A stretch of 35,288 nucleotides of DNA, taken from contig JACZYA010000014.1 in the NCBI GenBank assembly GCA_022571295.1, positions 1-35,288 of the forward strand, written 5' to 3'. Under the pieces are notes generated by a model. That model was given only the letters and a program-made list of their open reading frames with translations. It did not search any database and was not told where the DNA came from. Within the stretch, counting starts at the first letter, position 1. Every line of letters starts with the position of its first letter. This stretch comes from Acidobacteriota bacterium (lineage in GTDB: Bacteria > Acidobacteriota > Terriglobia > Acidiferrales > 2-02-FULL-67-57). A program made the position numbers and the translations under genes. Below, one piece after another: positions 15,557-22,490 of the stretch.

Positions 15557-16965
15557 GCGAGGCGCAGCAGGCGGGCCTCGTCGAAGTGCTTGGCGAAAAG
15601 CTGCAGGCCGATGGGCAACCCCGCTTTGGATTTACCGCAGGGGACTGAGATGCCGGGCACGCCCGCCAGCGAGCCGGTCACGGTGTAGATGTCGGCCAGG
15701 TACATTTGCAGCGGGTCGTTGGTCTTCTCGCCCAGCTTGAAGGCGGGCGTGGGCGCGGTCGGAGTCACCAGCGCGTCCACCTGCTCGAAGGCGCGGACGA
15801 AATCCTGGTAGAGCAGCGTGCGCACTTTCTGCGCCTTCAGGTAGTAGGCCTCGTAGTAACCGGCGCTGAGCACGTAGGTGCCGAGCATGATGCGCCGCTT
15901 GACTTCCGCCCCGAAGCCCGCGCCGCGCGTGGTGTGGTACATCGCCTCCAGACTGTCGGCCCCGGGCGCGCGGAAGGCGTAGCGCACACCGTCGTAGCGC
16001 GCCAGGTTGGAGCTGGCTTCGGCGGTGGCGATGATGTAGTAGCAGGCGATGGCGTAGTCGGTGTGCGGCAGGCTGACCTCGCGCAGCTCGCAGCCCAACT
16101 CCCGCAGCCGCTCGATTCCCTTCTCCACCTGCGCACGCACCTCGGCGTCCAGGCCGGCGCCGAAGTACTCCTTGGGCACGCCGACCTTCATTCCCTTCAC
16201 CGGCTTCTCCAATTCCGCCGCGTAGTCCGGCACCGGCACGTCGGCTGAGGTGGAATCGTTGGAATCGCGCCCGGCCACCACCTGGAGAACTGCGGCCGCA
16301 TCGCGCACGGTGCGGGCGAAAGGGCCGACGTGGTCGAGCGAAGACGCAAACGCAATCAAGCCGTAGCGCGACACGCGCCCGTAAGTTCCCATCACGCCCA
16401 CCACACCGCAGAAGCTGGCCGGTTGGCGGATGGAACCGCCGGTGTCCGAGCCCAGCGACGCCACCGCCAGCGCGTCCGCCACCGCCGCCGCCGAACCGCC
16501 GCTCGACCCGCCCGGCACCCGCTCCAGGTCGTGCGGGTTGCGGGTGGGAAAGTAGCTGGAGTTCTCGGTCGAAGAACCCATGGCGAACTCGTCGCAGTTG
16601 GTCTTGCCCAAGATGACGGCGCCCGCCTGCTCCAGACGAGCGACCGCGGTGGCGTCGTAGGGCGGACGATATTTTTCCAGGATGCGCGAACCGGCGGTGG
16701 TGGGCACGTCGCGCGTAGCAATCACGTCCTTGATGGCCATCGGGACGCCCGCCAGCGGCGGCAGCGGCTGCTTCTTCTCCACCATGCGGTCAATGGCGGC
16801 CGCCTGCTCCAGCGCCCGCTCGGGACTCAAACGTAGAAACGCCTTGACCTGTGGATCGCGCTCGTCGATGCGCTTCAAGTGCGCTTCGGCGATCTCCCGC
16901 GCGGTGACGGCGCGCTTCCGAAGTTGCTCCTGCAACTCAGCGATGGTCAGTTTGGTCAAATCCAT
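15520..16965 (-). CDS. gatA: Asp-tRNA(Asn)/Glu-tRNA(Gln) amidotransferase subunit A
   Basis: GatA is the glutaminase/amidase subunit of the GatCAB complex, which converts Glu-tRNA(Gln) to Gln-tRNA(Gln) and often Asp-tRNA(Asn) to Asn-tRNA(Asn). The 481-residue product has the amidase-signature catalytic triad at the family positions: K79 (in AIKD), S154 (in PGGSSGGS) and S178 (in GSDTGGSIR). I start at ATG 16965, not at the in-frame TTG at 16977: the protein then begins MDLTKLTI as in homologues, and only one base separates it from the gatC stop. gatC and gatA are therefore tightly coupled; gatB is not in the window. Its 3' end is followed by a decayed in-frame repeat of itself. Confidence 0.96.
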   Translation of the reverse strand: MDLTKLTIAELQEQLRKRAVTAREIAEAHLKRIDERDPQVKAFLRLSPERALEQAAAIDRMVEKKQPLPPLAGVPMAIKDVIATRDVPTTAGSRILEKYRPPYDATAVARLEQAGAVILGKTNCDEFAMGSSTENSSYFPTRNPHDLERVPGGSSGGSAAAVADALAVASLGSDTGGSIRQPASFCGVVGVMGTYGRVSRYGLIAFASSLDHVGPFARTVRDAAAVLQVVAGRDSNDSTSADVPVPDYAAELEKPVKGMKVGVPKEYFGAGLDAEVRAQVEKGIERLRELGCELREVSLPHTDYAIACYYIIATAEASSNLARYDGVRYAFRAPGADSLEAMYHTTRGAGFGAEVKRRIMLGTYVLSAGYYEAYYLKAQKVRTLLYQDFVRAFEQVDALVTPTAPTPAFKLGEKTNDPLQMYLADIYTVTGSLAGVPGISVPCGKSKAGLPIGLQLFAKHFDEARLLRLAHAFEQSGGFDL

Positions 16966-16966
16966 T

Positions 16967-17266
16967 TTAGCGCTCAATCACTTTGGGAACTTTCATGAAA
17001 GTCTCGTCCGCATCGGGCGCGGCCGCCAGCGCCTGCTGGCGCGGCAGGCAGGGGCCGACGGCGTCATCGCGCAGCGCCGCGTCGGCGCGCGAGGGAGCCA
17101 GCACTTGCGCCATGGGCTCCACCTGGGAGGTGTCCACTTGATTCAGTTTGTCAACGTAGGTGAGGATGTCGTCGAGCTGCTGCCGCATGTGCTCGCGCTC
17201 CTCTTCCCGCAGCTCCAGGTGAGCGAGCGCGGCCACGTGCTCCACATCTTTGCGGGTGATCTTCAC
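16967..17266 (-). CDS. gatC: Asp-tRNA(Asn)/Glu-tRNA(Gln) amidotransferase subunit C
   Basis: GatC is the small subunit that wraps around GatA and helps hold the GatAB interface. With the GTG start at 17266 the product has 99 residues and begins [19 protein letters not shown], the normal family beginning. GGAGGA lies four bases before that GTG (17271-17276). An ATG at 17293 would add nine residues, but it has no ribosome-binding site and overlaps a -10-like TACAAT, so I reject it. The C-terminal [14 protein letters not shown] matches the family ending. gatA follows after one base. Confidence 0.94.
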   Translation of the reverse strand: MKITRKDVEHVAALAHLELREEEREHMRQQLDDILTYVDKLNQVDTSQVEPMAQVLAPSRADAALRDDAVGPCLPRQQALAAAPDADETFMKVPKVIER

Positions 17267-17291
17267 GGATTCCTCCGGCGAAAGAAGCGCC

Positions 17292-17300
17292 ATTGTAGCA
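17292..17300 (-). promoter_or_regulatory. Candidate extended -10 promoter of gatCA
   Basis: Read on the minus strand the bases are TGCTACAAT: a TGn extension plus TACAAT (5 of 6 consensus bases). Transcription would start near 17285, giving a leader of about 19 bases that carries the gatC GGAGGA. No good -35 is visible, which is common for extended -10 promoters. Confidence 0.5.
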
Positions 17301-17324
17301 CGAGAAAAATCCTGCGCCGGGCCG

Positions 17325-17330
17325 TATAAT
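17325..17330 (+). promoter_or_regulatory. Consensus -10 box immediately upstream of maf
   Basis: A perfect TATAAT ends 13 bases before the maf ATG. Transcription would begin about 17336-17338, leaving a leader of only 6-8 bases. No -35 match and no Shine-Dalgarno sequence are seen, so the maf message may be nearly leaderless. Confidence 0.5.
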
Positions 17331-17343
17331 CACCGCGACACCG

Positions 17344-17925
17344 ATGACGAAACGTTTAATCCTGGCTTCCGGCTCTCCGCGACGGCGGGAACTGCTCCGC
17401 AACGCGGGGTTCACATTTGAAGTCGTCCCGCCCGAGGTGGCGGAGGATAACCCCGGTAACGAGGCCCCGGCGATGCTGGTGGAGCGGCTGGCGCTCGACA
17501 AGGCCGAAGCCGTGGCCGGGCGCTTCCACCGCCAAGACAACGTCGTGGTTCTGGGCGCCGACACGGTGGTGGTGGTGGACTCAACTCTGCTCGGCAAACC
17601 CGCCTCGCCAGCCGAAGCGCGGCAGATGTTGGAGCGTCTTTCAGACCGCACCCACGAGGTGATTACGGGGGTGGCGCTGGTGGAGCCGGAGAGCGCGCGG
17701 CGAACAGTGGCGCACGAAACCACGCGCGTCTTCTTCCGTCCGCTCGAACCCCAGGAAATGGAGGATTACGTCGCCACCGGCGAGCCGCTGGACAAGGCCG
17801 GTGCCTACGCCATCCAGGGAGGCGCGTCGCGCTTTGTGACGCGGGTGGAAGGGTGCTACTTCAATGTGATGGGATTGCCGATGGCGCTGGTGGATCGCCT
17901 GCTGCGCGAGTGCGGGATGCTCTAG
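17344..17925 (+). CDS. maf: Maf-family nucleoside triphosphate pyrophosphatase
   Basis: Maf proteins hydrolyse non-canonical or surplus nucleoside triphosphates to the monophosphate and pyrophosphate, and were first linked to septum inhibition. The 193-residue product shows the N-terminal LILASGSPRRRELL motif (residues 5-18), the catalytic aspartate D73 in VLGADTVV, LGKP around 83-86 and DKAGAYAIQG in the C-terminal third. The last motif is typical of the YhdE-like dTTP/UTP pyrophosphatase branch rather than the 7-methyl-GTP branch; that substrate assignment is inference. It begins at ATG 17344 with no visible Shine-Dalgarno site. It is divergent from gatC and convergent with tatA, and its stop codon lies inside a shared hairpin. 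Confidence 0.93.
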   Translation: MTKRLILASGSPRRRELLRNAGFTFEVVPPEVAEDNPGNEAPAMLVERLALDKAEAVAGRFHRQDNVVVLGADTVVVVDSTLLGKPASPAEARQMLERLSDRTHEVITGVALVEPESARRTVAHETTRVFFRPLEPQEMEDYVATGEPLDKAGAYAIQGGASRFVTRVEGCYFNVMGLPMALVDRLLRECGML

Positions 17926-17948
17926 GGCCGAGGTTGGAACGGCCCTAG
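17922..17948. terminator. Bidirectional hairpin between maf and tatA
   Basis: A perfect 9-bp inverted repeat (17922-17930 with 17940-17948, arm CTAGGGCCG) encloses a nine-base loop. The maf stop TAG (17923-17925) and the tatA stop (17945-17947 on the minus strand) lie one in each arm. No T tract follows on either strand, so intrinsic termination is possible but not certain; blocking of read-through or protection of both 3' ends is equally likely. Confidence 0.6.
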
Positions 17949-18127
17949 CTAGCCTTGGGCTTCTCGCCCGCCTCGGCGTCGGGTTTATCTTCCGCTTTCA
18001 ACTCTTCCTTGAACCCGCGCAGGCCGCGCGCCAAGCCGCGCATCATGTCAGGGATGCGGTTGGCGCCAAAGAACACCATCAGCACTAAGGCGATAATCAG
18101 GATTTCCCACAAACCAAGTCGCGGCAT
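17945..18127 (-). CDS. tatA: Twin-arginine translocase subunit TatA
   Basis: TatA oligomerises in the inner membrane to let folded proteins with twin-arginine signals cross. The 60-residue product is at the short end of the family. It has an N-terminal membrane helix (about residues 6-20), the conserved F20-G21 hinge, an amphipathic helix (about 24-42, with PDMMRGLARGLRGFKEEL) and a short charged tail. GGAG lies eight bases before the ATG. It follows selB after 63 bases in the same direction and probably shares its transcript. No tatB or tatC is adjacent, so the other subunits must be elsewhere. Confidence 0.92.
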   Translation of the reverse strand: MPRLGLWEILIIALVLMVFFGANRIPDMMRGLARGLRGFKEELKAEDKPDAEAGEKPKAS

Positions 18128-18190
18128 CGGTGTTACTCCTCAATCAGATTCTAGGTGCGGGGCACACAGGAGTCAAATGAAATCGGTCTG

Positions 18191-20104
18191 CTAGAGTTGG
18201 AGGACGCGCACGTCGCCCACGCGGCGGGTGAGGCGCCGGCGGTCGAGGTATTCAAGCAGTGGGATGGCGTACTTGCGGGTCACGCCGGTGAGCTGCTTGA
18301 AGGCGGCGACGGAGATGCGGTCGCCCTGCTGCCGCTTGTAGTCGCGCAGCAGCGCTTCCAGCCGCCCCACCGCCTCCTGGTGGAACAACAGCTCCTCGCT
18401 GACCCGCACCAAGACCTTGTCGCGCAGGAGAATGTGGATGATCTTCTGCGCCCGCTTCGCTTCCACCCGCGCTTTGGCCAGGACTTCCTTTACGGTCGGC
18501 ACGCTCAAGCCGGCGCGCGCAAAGGCCTGCTCAATGGCCGCCTTGGCGTCCGCCTCTTCGCGGCTCAGCTTCACCTCGCGCCCGGCGCGCTTCACCCGGT
18601 CGCCCGCCACCGTCACTTGACCCTGCGCCGCCAAATCCGCCAGCACGGAAGCAAACAGCGCGTCCGGCGCACGGCGGAAGACGCGCTCCTTCAACTCCCG
18701 CTTGGGAATTCCCTCCAGCAGCGGCTCCTTGTGGTGGAAGGCTTCGACGGTCTTCAGGGCTTCGGTGCTCAGCACCGCCAGCCGGGCAACGCTGACCACA
18801 GTCAGAGGCGAGTCCACAATGCGACGCGCCTTCCCCGCTTGGACCAGACTATCGACCGCAGCCCGCAACTCGCTTTCCCGCCAACCGGTCTGCGCCACCA
18901 GGCGCCGGGCCGTCAGCGCGCCCACCGGCTCCCGCCCGAGCAGCGCTGCCAACACTTGCTCGCGGCTGCCGTCGGCCAACGTCTTGAGGAAAGAGAGGGT
19001 GCCTGCGTCGCCGCGCTTGTGCTTGCCGGCCTGAATAGACAGGATGCGGCCGCCGCCGATGGTGATGACCGGAGAGAACTGACGAATGATGAAGCGGTCG
19101 CCCGGCAGGACCAGAATCGGCCCGGCCAGGCGAAACTGCGCGTAGCACTCCTGACCGGGCTTGAGCTGCGGGCGGTCGAGCAGGCGAACTTCCGCGATCA
19201 ACTCGGCGGTTCCCTGATGGAAGTGAGCCCGCGCGCCGTCCTTCAGCGGTCGCGCAGAAGGCAGCAGACGCAGGAGAACATCCACCCGCTCGGTGGGCTC
19301 AAACAGGTCGGGGGCGGCCAGCACCATTCCGCGCACCAACTCGCCCGTCTCCACGCCCGCCAAGTTGAGCGCGGTGCGCTGGCCGGCCAGGGCGCGCGGG
19401 GCCGCACGGTTGTGCACCTGGACGCCGCGCACGCGCAGCTTGCGCCGCTGCGGGAAGACCTCGACTTCTTCGTCCTTGGCGACGCTGCCGCCGATGAGCG
19501 TGCCGGTGACGACGGTGCCGAACCCTTTCATCACGAAGGCGCGGTCCACCGGCAGGCGGAAGTGGTCGCCGGCGTCTTTGCCCGGCACGGAAGCCGCCAT
19601 GCGCTTCAGCTCTTGCTTGAGCGCGTCCAGCCCCGCGCCGGTCTTGCTGCTCACCGGAACGATGGGCGCGCCTTCCAGGAATGAGCCTTTGAGGAAGTCC
19701 TCGGCTTCCAGTCGCACCAGCTCCACCACCTCCGCGTCCACCAGGTCAGCTTTGGTCAGCGCCACCAGCCCGCGCGCGATGCCGAGCAGGCAGCAGATGT
19801 CAAAGTGCTCGCGGGTTTGGGGCTTGATGGACTCGTCGGCGGCAATCACCAGCACCACCAAGTCAATGCCGCCCGCGCCCGCCAGCATGTTTTTGACGAA
19901 ACGCTCGTGGCCGGGGACGTCCACAAAAGCAACGTGCAGGTCGTCCAGGTCGAGGTGAGCGAAGCCGAGGTCGATGGTAATGCCGCGACGCTTCTCTTCC
20001 TGCCAGCGGTCGGGGTCGGTGCCGGTGAGCGCTTGCACCAGCGCCGACTTGCCGTGGTCAATATGGCCGGCGGTGCCGACGATGATGTGCTTTGCAGAAG
20101 ACAT
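18191..20104 (-). CDS. selB: Selenocysteine-specific elongation factor SelB
   Basis: SelB is a GTPase that delivers Sec-tRNA(Sec) to UGA codons marked by a SECIS hairpin. The 637-residue protein has the G1 loop GHIDHGKS (residues 13-20), the switch element GITID (41-45), the G3 motif DVPGH (62-66) and a TKAD nucleotide-specificity motif. EF-Tu-like domains 2 and 3 follow, with [14 protein letters not shown] at the start of domain 2. The C-terminal 270 residues are charged and helical and end with the winged-helix SECIS-binding region ([19 protein letters not shown]). No selA, selD, selC or selenoprotein gene is in the window. There is no Shine-Dalgarno site before the ATG; instead a 7-bp inverted repeat ends four bases upstream. 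Confidence 0.95.
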   Translation of the reverse strand: MSSAKHIIVGTAGHIDHGKSALVQALTGTDPDRWQEEKRRGITIDLGFAHLDLDDLHVAFVDVPGHERFVKNMLAGAGGIDLVVLVIAADESIKPQTREHFDICCLLGIARGLVALTKADLVDAEVVELVRLEAEDFLKGSFLEGAPIVPVSSKTGAGLDALKQELKRMAASVPGKDAGDHFRLPVDRAFVMKGFGTVVTGTLIGGSVAKDEEVEVFPQRRKLRVRGVQVHNRAAPRALAGQRTALNLAGVETGELVRGMVLAAPDLFEPTERVDVLLRLLPSARPLKDGARAHFHQGTAELIAEVRLLDRPQLKPGQECYAQFRLAGPILVLPGDRFIIRQFSPVITIGGGRILSIQAGKHKRGDAGTLSFLKTLADGSREQVLAALLGREPVGALTARRLVAQTGWRESELRAAVDSLVQAGKARRIVDSPLTVVSVARLAVLSTEALKTVEAFHHKEPLLEGIPKRELKERVFRRAPDALFASVLADLAAQGQVTVAGDRVKRAGREVKLSREEADAKAAIEQAFARAGLSVPTVKEVLAKARVEAKRAQKIIHILLRDKVLVRVSEELLFHQEAVGRLEALLRDYKRQQGDRISVAAFKQLTGVTRKYAIPLLEYLDRRRLTRRVGDVRVLQL

Positions 20105-20108
20105 TATT

Positions 20109-20149
20109 TGCTATCGCTTCAGCGCGAAGGGGAAATGCAAATGATAGCA
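20109..20149 (-). promoter_or_regulatory. Hairpin overlapping the selB translation start region
   Basis: On the minus strand TGCTATC (20149-20143) pairs with GATAGCA (20115-20109). A smaller CTTC/GAAG stem with loop GCGCT lies inside (20129-20126 with 20120-20117), and a 13-base one-sided bulge separates the two. The outer 3' arm covers the ribosome landing zone, ending four bases before the selB ATG. Confidence 0.45.
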
Positions 20150-20156
20150 GAAGGCC

Positions 20157-20897
20157 CTAATCCAGCGCTGCTGCGATGGAGTCCGCCATCACCTGCAAAG
20201 CGCGCGCGGGCGAACGAGCGCCGGTGACGGCGCGGCCCACCACCACATAGTCGGCACCGGCACGGATGGCTTCCGCCGCTGTGGCTACACGAGCTTGGTC
20301 GGAGGCGCGGCGCTGCCCGGCAGCACGGATGCCGGGCGTGACGATCAGAAAATCCTTCCCACAGGCGCGGCGCAAAGCTTTTACGTCGGTGGGTGCGGCG
20401 ATAACGCCGTCGCATCCGCTGCGTTGCGCCAGCCGTGCCAGCCGGACCACGTTCCGCTGCACGCTGCCGGGGAAACCCACGCGCTTCAACTCCGCGCCGT
20501 CGAGGCTGGTGAGGACGGTGACTCCGAGCAGGCGCGGCCGCCGCCGGGCCGGAAACTTCTGCAGCGCCGCGCGCGCAGCCTGCAACATGCGCGGGCCGCC
20601 GCTGGCGTGCACGGTGATGAGGCTGACACCTATCTGGGCGGCGTTGGCGCAGGCCTCAGCCACGATGTGAGGAATGTCGTGGAATTTCAGGTCGAGGAAA
20701 ACTCGGTGGCCCGCTTTGACAAGCCGACGGATGATGCGCGGGCCTTCGGCGGTGAAAAGCTGCGAGCCGACTTTGACCAAGCCGGGACGGGCGCCCAGCC
20801 GCTTGACCAACTGCTCGGCTTGCGAAGCCCTGGCTACGTCCAAAGCGACGATGATGCGCGCGTGCGCTGCCTGCAGACGATCCACGCCAGATCGCAA
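20157..20897 (-). CDS. pyrF: Orotidine 5'-phosphate decarboxylase
   Basis: PyrF carries out the last step of UMP synthesis, decarboxylating OMP. The 246-residue product has the active-site motif FLDLKFHDIP (residues about 69-78, with the catalytic Asp/Lys/Asp set), the N-terminal IIVALDV strand and the C-terminal phosphate-binding segment ADYVVVGRAVTGA. The TTG at 20897 is taken as the start because GGAG lies five bases upstream; a GTG at 20885 is a possible alternative. The reading direction is the same as rlpA upstream (48-base gap) and selB downstream (52-base gap). This places a pyrimidine gene in a mixed operon, separate from the pyrR-pyrB-pyrC cluster. Confidence 0.95.
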   Translation of the reverse strand: MRSGVDRLQAAHARIIVALDVARASQAEQLVKRLGARPGLVKVGSQLFTAEGPRIIRRLVKAGHRVFLDLKFHDIPHIVAEACANAAQIGVSLITVHASGGPRMLQAARAALQKFPARRRPRLLGVTVLTSLDGAELKRVGFPGSVQRNVVRLARLAQRSGCDGVIAAPTDVKALRRACGKDFLIVTPGIRAAGQRRASDQARVATAAEAIRAGADYVVVGRAVTGARSPARALQVMADSIAAALD

Positions 20898-20945
20898 AGC
20901 AACTCCAGAGAGGATAGGGTCCGACCACAGTCGGAAGGAAGGATT

Positions 20946-21395
20946 TTACCTGGAATCGAGGGCGGCGCGATAGACCTCCACGCGCACCTGCACCAGTCCT
21001 TGGTGGCGGAAGCCGAGAACATCGGCAGCGGCTTCGGAAACGTCGATGATGCGATCCTTCGGCACCGGCCCCCAGTCGTTGATGACCAGGACGGCCGAGC
21101 GGTCGTTTTCCAGATTGGTAACCCGAACCACGGTGCCGTGCCGCAAAGTTCGGTGGGCGGCGGTGAGGGCGTAGCGATTGTAGATTTCCCCGCTGGCGGT
21201 GAGGCGCCCGTGGAAGTAGGGCCCATACCAACTGGCTTTTCCTTCCAAGACGGAGGCGATCGGAAGAACAAACTCCGCGCTGGAGGTTTCCTCAGTATCG
21301 GCCAGGACCGGCAGCGGCGCCTGCACCCACAACGCCGTCGCTCCCACGGCGGCCAAGCCCAGACCAAGCACACTCGCAATGATTGCTTTACTCAT
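20946..21395 (-). CDS. RlpA-like double-psi beta-barrel protein (putative lytic transglycosylase)
   Basis: RlpA proteins cleave peptidoglycan strands that lack stem peptides or act at the septum. The 149-residue product has an N-terminal signal or anchor segment (about residues 4-26) and one double-psi beta-barrel domain (about 50-145). Conserved blocks are GKASWYGPYFHGRLTASGE, LTAAHRTLRHGTVVRVTNL and INDWGP. E70, H81 and D107 correspond to residues reported as needed in Pseudomonas RlpA. The usual NDRGP reads NDWGP here. There is no C-terminal SPOR domain, so binding to septal glycan by that route is not possible. A candidate promoter lies about 100 bases upstream, and pyrF follows after 48 bases. 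Confidence 0.88.
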   Translation of the reverse strand: MSKAIIASVLGLGLAAVGATALWVQAPLPVLADTEETSSAEFVLPIASVLEGKASWYGPYFHGRLTASGEIYNRYALTAAHRTLRHGTVVRVTNLENDRSAVLVINDWGPVPKDRIIDVSEAAADVLGFRHQGLVQVRVEVYRAALDSR

Positions 21396-21490
21396 TTCCC
21401 TTTGATTCCCCCCGGGGTTTAGTTTTTTGGTTGAATTGCTCCGATGTGGCTTTTTAGGTGGTCACAGCAGTTGTTCTTCCATCACCATAC

Positions 21491-21518
21491 AGTTTAGCAG
21501 GATCCTGTCGGAAGGCAA
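21491..21518 (-). promoter_or_regulatory. Candidate promoter of the rlpA-pyrF-selB-tatA group
   Basis: On the minus strand TTGCCT (21518-21513), a 16-base spacer and TAAACT (21496-21491) are preceded by TGC, giving an extended -10. Both hexamers match 4 of 6 bases. It lies in the 135-base gap between pyrD and rlpA, an AT-richer stretch that also has a run of six C's near 21410. Confidence 0.45.
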
Positions 21519-21530
21519 GACATTTTCGCT

Positions 21531-22487
21531 TCAGCTTCGCTTCTCAGTGTCTGTTTTGAGTGTCCCGCAGAGTTCCGTTACCTTCGCTATCCTGTTCTTT
21601 CTGCAATAGTTCTCCACCTCTTCTAAGATGCGAACGGCGGCAGAAGGTTGCACGAAATTTGCCGTCCCCACCTGCACCGCCCGCGCCCCGGCGACCAGAA
21701 ATTCCAGCGCATCGGCCCCGGTGGCAATGCCCCCCAGGCCAATCACCGGCACGCGCACGGCACGCGCAACCTCCCAGACCATCCGCAGCGCCAGCGGCTT
21801 GATGGCGGGGCCGGAAAGGCCTCCGGTGGGCTGTCCCAGACGCGAGCGGCGCGTCTCCAGATCAATCGCCATGCCGGTCCAGGTATTAGCCACCGACAGG
21901 GCATCGGCACCCGCCTCAGCGGCAGCGCGGGCAAGCGCCACGATGTCGGTGACGTTGGGCGAGAGTTTTACCATCAGCGGCCGCCGGGCCGCCGCGCGCC
22001 GGGCGGCGCTCACCACCTCGCGGGTGAGGTTCGGGTCAATGCCGAACTGCATGCCGCCCTTTTTCACATTGGGGCAGGAGATGTTCAGCTCGTAGGCGGC
22101 CAGGCCCTCGGCCTGCTCCAGTTGGCCGATGACCTCGACGTACTCCTCCACCGTGTGGCCGAAGACGTTGGCGATGATGGCGGTGTCATACTGCCTCAGA
22201 GCGGGGAGCTTTTCGGCGATGAAGCGGCGCACGCCGATGTTCTGCAAGCCGACCGCGTTCAGCATCCCGACCGGGGTCTCGCACAGGCGCGGGGCCGGCG
22301 CTCCCTCGATGGGCTGCGCCGACAACCCTTTGACGACGATGCCCCCCAGCCGGTTCATGTCCACCAGGGAGGCGAACTCCACCCCGTAGCCGAAGGTGCC
22401 GGAGGCTACCAGGATAGGATTCTTCAGGCGAAGGCCGGCCCGCCCCGCCGATGGCGGGGCCAGCTCAACGCTGAGGTCCACCTGCAT
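21531..22487 (-). CDS. pyrD: Dihydroorotate dehydrogenase, class 1B catalytic subunit
   Basis: PyrD oxidises dihydroorotate to orotate with FMN. The 318-residue product has the class 1 active-site cysteine C138 in NISCPNVKKGG, the FMN/substrate lysine K53 in VVKGLS, NAVGLQN around 78-83, and the FMN phosphate motif GLGGI plus VQVGTANF near the C terminus. Class 1B enzymes use PyrK for electron transfer to NAD; no pyrK is in the window. Residues 11-17 (PPSAGRA) are extra compared with the Bacillus protein, where VKLPGLDLKNP is continuous, and they are encoded by a palindromic repeat also found in pyrB. The start is three bases beyond the phosphatase stop, so translation is probably coupled. 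Confidence 0.95.
   Translation of the reverse strand: MQVDLSVELAPPSAGRAGLRLKNPILVASGTFGYGVEFASLVDMNRLGGIVVKGLSAQPIEGAPAPRLCETPVGMLNAVGLQNIGVRRFIAEKLPALRQYDTAIIANVFGHTVEEYVEVIGQLEQAEGLAAYELNISCPNVKKGGMQFGIDPNLTREVVSAARRAAARRPLMVKLSPNVTDIVALARAAAEAGADALSVANTWTGMAIDLETRRSRLGQPTGGLSGPAIKPLALRMVWEVARAVRVPVIGLGGIATGADALEFLVAGARAVQVGTANFVQPSAAVRILEEVENYCRKNRIAKVTELCGTLKTDTEKRS
22437..22464 (-). repeat. GC-rich palindromic repeat, copy in pyrD
   Basis: This 28-base element matches 25936-25963 in pyrB at 24 of 28 positions. Its core is a perfect 7-bp stem (22443-22449 with 22453-22459, arm CCCCGCC) and a 3-base loop. It encodes the extra residues APPSAGRA near the PyrD N terminus, in the same frame as the LAPPTAG encoded in pyrB. 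Confidence 0.7.
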
Positions 22488-22490
22488 GCG

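Noticed and set aside
16966-16977. TTG at 16977 as gatA start
   Set aside because: It would overlap gatC and add MSAK before the conserved MDLTKLTI start; the ATG at 16965 lies one base after the gatC stop.
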